DNA of 26,477 nt, from positions 1-26,477 of the forward strand of contig CALVRP010000033.1 of the NCBI GenBank assembly GCA_944358665.1, given 5' to 3'. Below, piece after piece: positions 20,771-26,477 of the stretch. Position numbers and translations under genes: made by a program. Source of the DNA: an uncultured Bacilli bacterium. Its GTDB lineage: Bacteria; Bacillota_I; Bacilli_A; RF39; UBA660. The notes beneath the pieces are model-generated. The model saw nothing but the letters and a program-made list of their open reading frames with translations. It was not told the origin of the DNA and searched no databases. Position 1 is the first letter of the stretch. Each line of letters begins with the position of its first letter.

Positions 20771-23700
20771 CTTGTTCTAAAGCTTCTAAAGGTTCTTCAT
20801 TCATTAAATCATTTTCTAAAGTATATTCAATATCACGATATTTTTTAGCTCCAGTACCAGCTGGAATTAATTTACCAATAATAACATTTTCTTTTAATCC
20901 TGTTAAATTATCTACTTTACCATGAACTGCAGCATCAGTTAAAATTCTAGTTGTTTCTTGGAATGACGCTGCTGATAAGAATGAATCAGTCTCTAAAGAA
21001 GCTTTAGTAATACCTAGAAGTACTGGTTTACCCGTTGAAGGTCTTTTACCCTCTAAAATAAGACGTTTATTTTCTTCAGTAAAGTGATTAATATCAATCA
21101 TTGCACCTGGTAAGAAGAATGAGTCTCCTGAATCAACTATTTTAATTTTAGAAATCATTCTTTTAGCAATAACTTCAACGTGTTTATCACTAACGTCAAC
21201 ACCTTGTGAACGATAAACTTTTTGTACTTCATATAAAATATATTCTTGAGTTGTAATTGGGTCAGTAACCACTAATAATTCTTTAGGATTAATAGCACCA
21301 TGTGTTAAACGTTCTCCAGCTTTAACTTCCTGTCCTTTTTGGACTGCAAGTTTAGCTTCATAGTTAGTAATATGTTCTTTAGTTTCCGCATCATTTTTAA
21401 CATAAATTTTAAAGCTTCCACCATCTTCTTCAATTTTACTAACAACACCGTTAATTTCCGCAATAGTTGCTTTTCCTTTTGGATTACGAGCTTCAAAGAT
21501 TTCTTCAACACGAGGAAGACCTTGTGTAATGTCATCTCCACCGGCAACTCCACCAGTATTAAAGTTACGCATAGTAAGCTGAGTACCTGGTTCACCAATT
21601 GATTGAGCAGCCATAATACCAACAGCTTCACCAATTTCAACTTCTGAACCAGTCGCAAGGTTACGGCCATAACATTTACGGCACACACCATGTTCAGTAC
21701 GACAAGTAAGAACACTTCTAATTGGTACTTTTGTAATACCCGCTTTAACGATTTTTTCCGCTATATCTTCAGTAATATAAGTGTCTTTATCATATAATAC
21801 TTCTTTAGTTTCTGGATCTAAAATCTTTTTACTAGTATATCTTCCAATAATACGATCTTCTAATGATTCGATTAAAGTTCCATCAGTATTGTAGAAAGCT
21901 TCTACCATAATACCTTGATCAGTACCACAGTCATCTTGTCTAACAATAACATCTTGAACAACATCAACAAGTCTTCTTGTTAAATATCCAGCATCAGCAG
22001 TTTTTAGGGCAGTATCAACAGCACCTTTACGAGTACCATGAGTTCCCATAAAGAATTCTGACACACTAACGCCTTCTCCCAATGATGAAAGAATTGGAAT
22101 TTCAACATAACCGCCAGTTGGTTTAACCATAACCCCACGAATACCAGCTAATTGGGTATATTGATCAATAGAGCCACGCGCTTTTGAATCAATCATCATG
22201 GCCATTGAAGAATCCGGATTATCTTTTAATTGTTGCTCCAAATCAGCTGATATTTGGTCTTTTGCATCAAACCAAACATCGATAATATTCTCATATCTTT
22301 CATTATCTGTAATTAAACCACGTCTAAATTGTTTAGTAATTTGATCAACTTTCGCTTGTGATTTTTCTATTACATCTTTTTTGATTGCACTTTCTTTAAC
22401 ATCATCAATAGAGATACTTATACCAGATATTGTTGAATATTTAAAGCCTAAATCTTTAATTGCATCTAGCATTGCTGATGTTTCAGTTGTTTGATATCTT
22501 TTATAAATTTGGGCAATTATTTTGGCAATTGGTTTTTTATTTAAAGATGCAACCACTGGCATATTTTTAATAACTTCTGGAATATTTTCTCCAGGTGCAA
22601 TAAAATATTTAGAAGGAGTTATTTTTTCGATGTTTTCACTACCACCATCATTAATATATTGGAAAGTATCAGGGAAAACTGAATTAAAGATTAATTTACC
22701 TGGAGTTGTCACTAAATACTTATTCATATAACTATCTGGGAAAATTTTATGTCTAAATGATTTTACTGGAACAGCAATTCTCGTATGAAGAGTGAGGTCA
22801 CCTCTTTCATAAGCATTAATAGCATCATCGCTATCTTTAAAGATGTGTCCTTCTCCCTTAGCTCCAGCCTTTTCCATTGTTAAATAATAGTTTCCTAAGA
22901 CCATATCTTGTCTTGGCGTAACAATTGGAGATCCATCTTTAGGTGACAAGATATTATTTGCACCTAGCATTAATATACGAGCTTCAGCTTGTGCTTCTTC
23001 ACTAATTGGCACGTGAACCGCCATTTGGTCACCATCGAAGTCCGCATTAAAGGCTTCACAAACTAATGGATGAAGACGAATACTCTTACCGTCAATTAGT
23101 TTTGGTTCAAACGCTTGAATACCTAATCTATGAAGAGTTGGTGCTCTATTTAGAAGAACTGGATGTTCTTTTATTTGTTCTTCGACAACGTCCCAAACTC
23201 TTTCATCTTGATTCTCAATCATTCGTTTAGCAGCTTTAATATTACTAGCAATTTCTTTAGTTACAAGTCCATTAATAACATGCGGTTTGAAAAGCTCTAA
23301 AGCCATTTCTTTTGGAATACCACATTCATACATTTTTAGTGATGGACCAACAACGATAACGGAACGACCTGAATAGTCAACACGTTTACCTAATAAGTTT
23401 TGACGGAACCTTCCTTGTTTACCTTTTAGCATGCTTGCTAAAGATTTTAAAGGACGATTTCCTGGCCCAGTGATATTTTTACCACGGCGACCATTATCAA
23501 ATAATGCATCAACAGCTTCTTGAAGCATACGTTTTTCATTTTGAATAATAATAGAAGGAGCACCTAAATCAATCAATTTTTTCAAACGATTATTACGATT
23601 AATAACTCTTCTATATAAATCGTTTAAATCAGATGTTGCAAATCTTCCACCATCCAATTGAATCATTGGTCTAAGCTCTGGAGGAATTACTGGAAGTGCA

Positions 23701-24392
23701 TCTAAAATCATCCATTCTGGTCGATTTCCTGATTCTAAGAAAGCATCTAAAACATCTAATCTTTTAATTAAACGAATTCTTTTTTGACTATTAGAATCTT
23801 TAATTTCTTCAATTTCCGCTTTAATTGCATCCACTTCTTTTTGTAAGTCAACTTCAGCTAATAATTCTTTAATAGCTTCAGCCCCCATACCAGCACGGAA
23901 ACTTGTACCATACTTTTCAATATAAGTACGATATTCTTTATCACTAATAGTTTGTTTTTTCTCTAAAGGTGTATCTCCAGGATCTAAAACAACATACGAA
24001 ACGAAATATAATACCTCTTCAAGTTCTCTTGGAGACATATCTAAAACAAGACCCATTCTAGAAGGTACGCCTTTAAAGAACCAAATATGTGACACTGGAG
24101 TTGCAAGTTCAATATGTCCCATACGTTCACGACGAACTTTTGACTTTGTTACTTCAACACCACAACGATCACAAATAATGTTTTTATATCTAAGACGTTT
24201 ATATTTTCCACACGCACATTCAAAATCTTTTGTTGGACCAAAGATTTTTTCACAGAAAAGGCCATCTCTTTCTGGTTTTAATGTACGATAATTCATTGTT
24301 TCTGCTTTTTTTACTTCACCATATGACCATGAACGAATTTTTTCTGGTGAGGCAATAGCAATTCTTAAACCTTCAAAGTTACTTGCATCCAT
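20757..24392 (-). CDS. rpoC: DNA-directed RNA polymerase subunit beta'
   Basis: The 1211-residue catalytic subunit of RNA polymerase. The N-terminal zinc-binding domain has cysteines in ECACGKYKR and IICDRCGVEV (about 59-77). The active-site magnesium motif NADFDGDQMAVH is at about 450. The bridge-helix and trigger-loop region (about 740-900) includes MMIDSKARGS, FFMGTHGTRKGAVDTALKTA and LTRRLVDVVQD. A second zinc site lies in CRTEHGVCRKCYGRNL (about 890-905), and AAQSIGEPGTQLTMRNFNTG follows. The length equals the normal Bacillota protein (B. subtilis 1199). The start overlaps the rpoB stop by one base (TAATG), so translation is coupled. The last codons form the 5' arm of the terminator. Confidence 0.99.
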   Translation of the reverse strand: MDASNFEGLRIAIASPEKIRSWSYGEVKKAETMNYRTLKPERDGLFCEKIFGPTKDFECACGKYKRLRYKNIICDRCGVEVTKSKVRRERMGHIELATPVSHIWFFKGVPSRMGLVLDMSPRELEEVLYFVSYVVLDPGDTPLEKKQTISDKEYRTYIEKYGTSFRAGMGAEAIKELLAEVDLQKEVDAIKAEIEEIKDSNSQKRIRLIKRLDVLDAFLESGNRPEWMILDALPVIPPELRPMIQLDGGRFATSDLNDLYRRVINRNNRLKKLIDLGAPSIIIQNEKRMLQEAVDALFDNGRRGKNITGPGNRPLKSLASMLKGKQGRFRQNLLGKRVDYSGRSVIVVGPSLKMYECGIPKEMALELFKPHVINGLVTKEIASNIKAAKRMIENQDERVWDVVEEQIKEHPVLLNRAPTLHRLGIQAFEPKLIDGKSIRLHPLVCEAFNADFDGDQMAVHVPISEEAQAEARILMLGANNILSPKDGSPIVTPRQDMVLGNYYLTMEKAGAKGEGHIFKDSDDAINAYERGDLTLHTRIAVPVKSFRHKIFPDSYMNKYLVTTPGKLIFNSVFPDTFQYINDGGSENIEKITPSKYFIAPGENIPEVIKNMPVVASLNKKPIAKIIAQIYKRYQTTETSAMLDAIKDLGFKYSTISGISISIDDVKESAIKKDVIEKSQAKVDQITKQFRRGLITDNERYENIIDVWFDAKDQISADLEQQLKDNPDSSMAMMIDSKARGSIDQYTQLAGIRGVMVKPTGGYVEIPILSSLGEGVSVSEFFMGTHGTRKGAVDTALKTADAGYLTRRLVDVVQDVIVRQDDCGTDQGIMVEAFYNTDGTLIESLEDRIIGRYTSKKILDPETKEVLYDKDTYITEDIAEKIVKAGITKVPIRSVLTCRTEHGVCRKCYGRNLATGSEVEIGEAVGIMAAQSIGEPGTQLTMRNFNTGGVAGGDDITQGLPRVEEIFEARNPKGKATIAEINGVVSKIEEDGGSFKIYVKNDAETKEHITNYEAKLAVQKGQEVKAGERLTHGAINPKELLVVTDPITTQEYILYEVQKVYRSQGVDVSDKHVEVIAKRMISKIKIVDSGDSFFLPGAMIDINHFTEENKRLILEGKRPSTGKPVLLGITKASLETDSFLSAASFQETTRILTDAAVHGKVDNLTGLKENVIIGKLIPAGTGAKKYRDIEYTLENDLMNEEPLEALEQELMD

Positions 24393-26477
24393 TACTTATC
24401 ATCCCCTTCCAGAATTTCTTCATCTGTTTCTTTTTCAGATTCCATATTTCCATCTATTTCTACTTTTTCATTTTCATCTGATATATCATCAGTTTCTTCA
24501 TTTTTATCTAACTCTGGGAAACCTTCCTCTAATTCTTCACCAAGTGGATGAAGTTCACTGTTTTTTAAAGCTTCTTCTTTAGCCTTAATAATTTCATTTT
24601 CTAAATTAGATTCCACGATATAACTATCTTTTTCAGCTTCTTCTAAGTCTTTTAATTCAACGAATTTACCTTCTTTATCAAGAACAGTTATATCAAGTCC
24701 AAGAGCTTGGAATTCTTTGATGACAACTTTAAAGCTTTCTGGAACTCCTGGTTCTGGTAACTCTTCACCTTTAACAAGAGCTTCATAAGCCTTAACACGA
24801 CCAGTAACATCATCTGATTTAATAGTCATCATTTCTTGTAAGATATGAGCTGCTCCATAAGCATATAAAGCCCATACTTCCATTTCACCAAATCTTTGAC
24901 CACCAAACTGAGCTTTACCACCAAGTGGTTGCTGAGTTACAAGCGAGTAAGGACCTGTTGAACGCGCATGTAATTTGTCGTCAACCATATGATCAAGTTT
25001 AATCATGTACATAACACCAACACTAATGCGGTTATCAAATGGTTCACCCGTACGTCCATCATATAATACCATTTTACCATCAGTAGATAAGTTCGCTTCG
25101 TCTAACGCTTCAATGATTTCGTCACGACTAGCACCATCAAACACTGGAGTAGCCATATAAACATTTAAGTTTTTAGCTGCCATACCTAAATGAAGTTCAA
25201 GAATTTGTCCAATATTCATACGAGAAGGAACACCAAGTGGATTTAATAATACATCTACAGGTGTACCATCTTCCATATAAGGCATATCTTCTTCTGGTAA
25301 TACTAATGAAATAACACCTTTATTACCATGACGACCAGCTATTTTATCTCCTACTGTAATTTTACGTTTTTGAGCGATATAAACTCTAACTTTTTTAGAA
25401 ACACCAGCCGGTAGTTCATCGCCATTTTCTTTAGTTAAAATTTGAACATCATGAACGATACCACCGCCACCATGTTGAACTCTAAGGGAAGTATCTCTAA
25501 CTTCTCTTGTTTTTTCACCAAAGATAGCGTGTAATAATTTTTCTTCACTAGTAAGTTCAGCCATACCTTTTGGCGTAACCTTACCAACTAAGATATCATC
25601 ATCTTTTACTTCAGTACCAATTCTGATAATACCATTTTCATCTAAGTTTTTACGTGCTTCTTCACTAACGTTAGGAATATCTCTAGTGAACTCTTCTGCA
25701 CCTAATTTAGTATCTCGGCATTCAATATCATAACTCTTAATATGAATTGAAGTATAAGCATCATCTTTAACTAATCTTTCATTTAAAACTACAGCATCCT
25801 CATAGTTATAACCTTCAAAGTTAACAAAGGCAACCGTTACATTTTTACCTAAAGCCATTTCACCTTGATCTGTACTTGGACCATCGGCAATTACCATGTC
25901 TCTAGTTACTTTATCACCTTTTTTAACAATCGGTATTTGATGATAACAAGTATTAGCGTTACTACCCTCAAAACCATCCAAATAGTAAGTATCAGTACCT
26001 TTTTTATTTTTAACAATAATTTTTCTAGCATCAACATACTCGACAACGCCATCTGCCTTAGCTAAAACTACAGCACCAGAATCATGAGCAGCCATGGCTT
26101 CAACACCAGTACCAACAAGCGGTGCTTCAGCTCTTAAAAGTGGAATTGCTTGACGCTGCATGTTGGCTCCCATCAAGGCTCTTTTTCCATCATCATGTTC
26201 AAGGAATGGAATTCCACTAGTTGTAATAGATATTACTTGTTGTGGCGAAACATCCATATAGTCAACTTTATCTTTTGGAACCATTAAGTTATCTGTTTGA
26301 TATCTAACCGGTACTCTTTCTTCAGTAATAACATCATTATCTGTTTTTACAGTTGCTGGAGTAATATAGAATTCTAACTCTTCGTCAGCCGTCATATAAA
26401 CTATTTCATCAGTAAGTTTACTATTATTAACTTTACGATATGGTGTCATGATAAAACCATATTCATCTATTTTTGCA
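24392..26477 (-). CDS. rpoB: DNA-directed RNA polymerase subunit beta, C-terminal part
   Basis: A partial gene: the frame stays open to the window edge, so the first in-frame ATG (26449) is internal; residues before it read AKIDEYGFI, matching the start of the conserved GFIETPYRKV segment. About 695 residues are present, roughly the last 55-60% of a normal beta subunit. Conserved blocks include VDYMDVSPQQV, RALMGANMQRQAIPLL, GYNYEDAVVLNERLV, GRHGNKGVIS, LNPLGVPSRMNIGQ, LYDGRTGEPFDNR, GGKAQFGGQRFGEMEVWAL. The C-terminus has an acidic tail (EETDDISDENEKVEIDGN and on). The rifampicin-resistance region lies in the missing N-terminal part, so resistance cannot be judged. Confidence 0.98.
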   Translation of the reverse strand, partial: AKIDEYGFIMTPYRKVNNSKLTDEIVYMTADEELEFYITPATVKTDNDVITEERVPVRYQTDNLMVPKDKVDYMDVSPQQVISITTSGIPFLEHDDGKRALMGANMQRQAIPLLRAEAPLVGTGVEAMAAHDSGAVVLAKADGVVEYVDARKIIVKNKKGTDTYYLDGFEGSNANTCYHQIPIVKKGDKVTRDMVIADGPSTDQGEMALGKNVTVAFVNFEGYNYEDAVVLNERLVKDDAYTSIHIKSYDIECRDTKLGAEEFTRDIPNVSEEARKNLDENGIIRIGTEVKDDDILVGKVTPKGMAELTSEEKLLHAIFGEKTREVRDTSLRVQHGGGGIVHDVQILTKENGDELPAGVSKKVRVYIAQKRKITVGDKIAGRHGNKGVISLVLPEEDMPYMEDGTPVDVLLNPLGVPSRMNIGQILELHLGMAAKNLNVYMATPVFDGASRDEIIEALDEANLSTDGKMVLYDGRTGEPFDNRISVGVMYMIKLDHMVDDKLHARSTGPYSLVTQQPLGGKAQFGGQRFGEMEVWALYAYGAAHILQEMMTIKSDDVTGRVKAYEALVKGEELPEPGVPESFKVVIKEFQALGLDITVLDKEGKFVELKDLEEAEKDSYIVESNLENEIIKAKEEALKNSELHPLGEELEEGFPELDKNEETDDISDENEKVEIDGNMESEKETDEEILEGDDK

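Noticed and set aside
21305..21715. 136-residue minus-strand ORF inside rpoC
   Set aside because: A frame shadow of rpoC with low-complexity Leu/Val/Lys composition and no ribosome site; the other short ORFs inside recG, the DUF1016 gene, rsgA, stp, rpoC and rpoB are likewise shadows.
1..26477. CRISPR arrays, tRNA or rRNA genes
   Set aside because: No regularly spaced direct repeats, cloverleaf-like GTTCRANNC segments or rRNA sequence were seen on either strand.

Overview
The window looks like a piece of an AT-rich, low-GC Gram-positive (Bacillota) genome. It probably comes from an uncultured Bacilli-like, Mollicutes-related gut lineage; the phylum-level call is much firmer than the order. 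The reasons are the rlmN-stp-prkC-rsgA-rpe block, a rpoB-rpoC pair, a pyruvate:ferredoxin oxidoreductase, spoIIA/spoVA sporulation genes, strong GGAGG-type ribosome binding sites and A/T-rich third codon positions. TGA is used as a stop (rsgA, rpe, spoVAD), so the mycoplasma code does not apply. Almost every gene lies on the minus strand. The window opens at an IS30-family element and closes inside rpoB.

Left part (1-4.6 kb): an intact-looking IS30 element, recG, and a DUF1016/YhcG-type PDDEXK nuclease gene. recG is flanked by two stretches that each carry a promoter, several hairpins and an intrinsic terminator, and I read these as two unannotated small RNAs of about 100 nt.

Centre (4.6-13.3 kb): one apparent seven-gene operon, read right to left: rlmN, stp, prkC, rsgA, rpe, a pseudopilin and nifJ. 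Genes overlap or nearly touch, and the operon ends in a terminator built over the nifJ stop codon. It joins ribosome and rRNA maturation, Ser/Thr phospho-signalling and central carbon metabolism.

Accessory stretch (13.4-15.4 kb): a large secreted surface protein, a divergent small XRE-type regulator, and what looks like a complete type I toxin-antitoxin locus. The latter has a short hydrophobic peptide gene, an antisense RNA with its own extended -10 promoter and terminator, and 5'-3' pairing in the toxin mRNA.

Sporulation cluster (15.4-20.7 kb): reading right to left, an unknown membrane-anchored exported protein, a SpoIIAA-like STAS protein, a SigF-like sigma factor, an orphan pseudopilin with a perfect consensus promoter, superoxide dismutase, and spoVAC-spoVAD-spoVAE behind a sigma-G-like promoter. 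The order parallels the Bacillus spoIIA-spoVA region, but spoIIAB (the anti-sigma-F kinase) is absent and the STAS protein lacks the phosphorylatable serine. This rewired spoIIA operon, the type I toxin-antitoxin locus and the paired small RNAs around recG are the most interesting parts.

Right end (20.7-26.5 kb): rpoC, complete, and the C-terminal part of rpoB, which runs off the edge.
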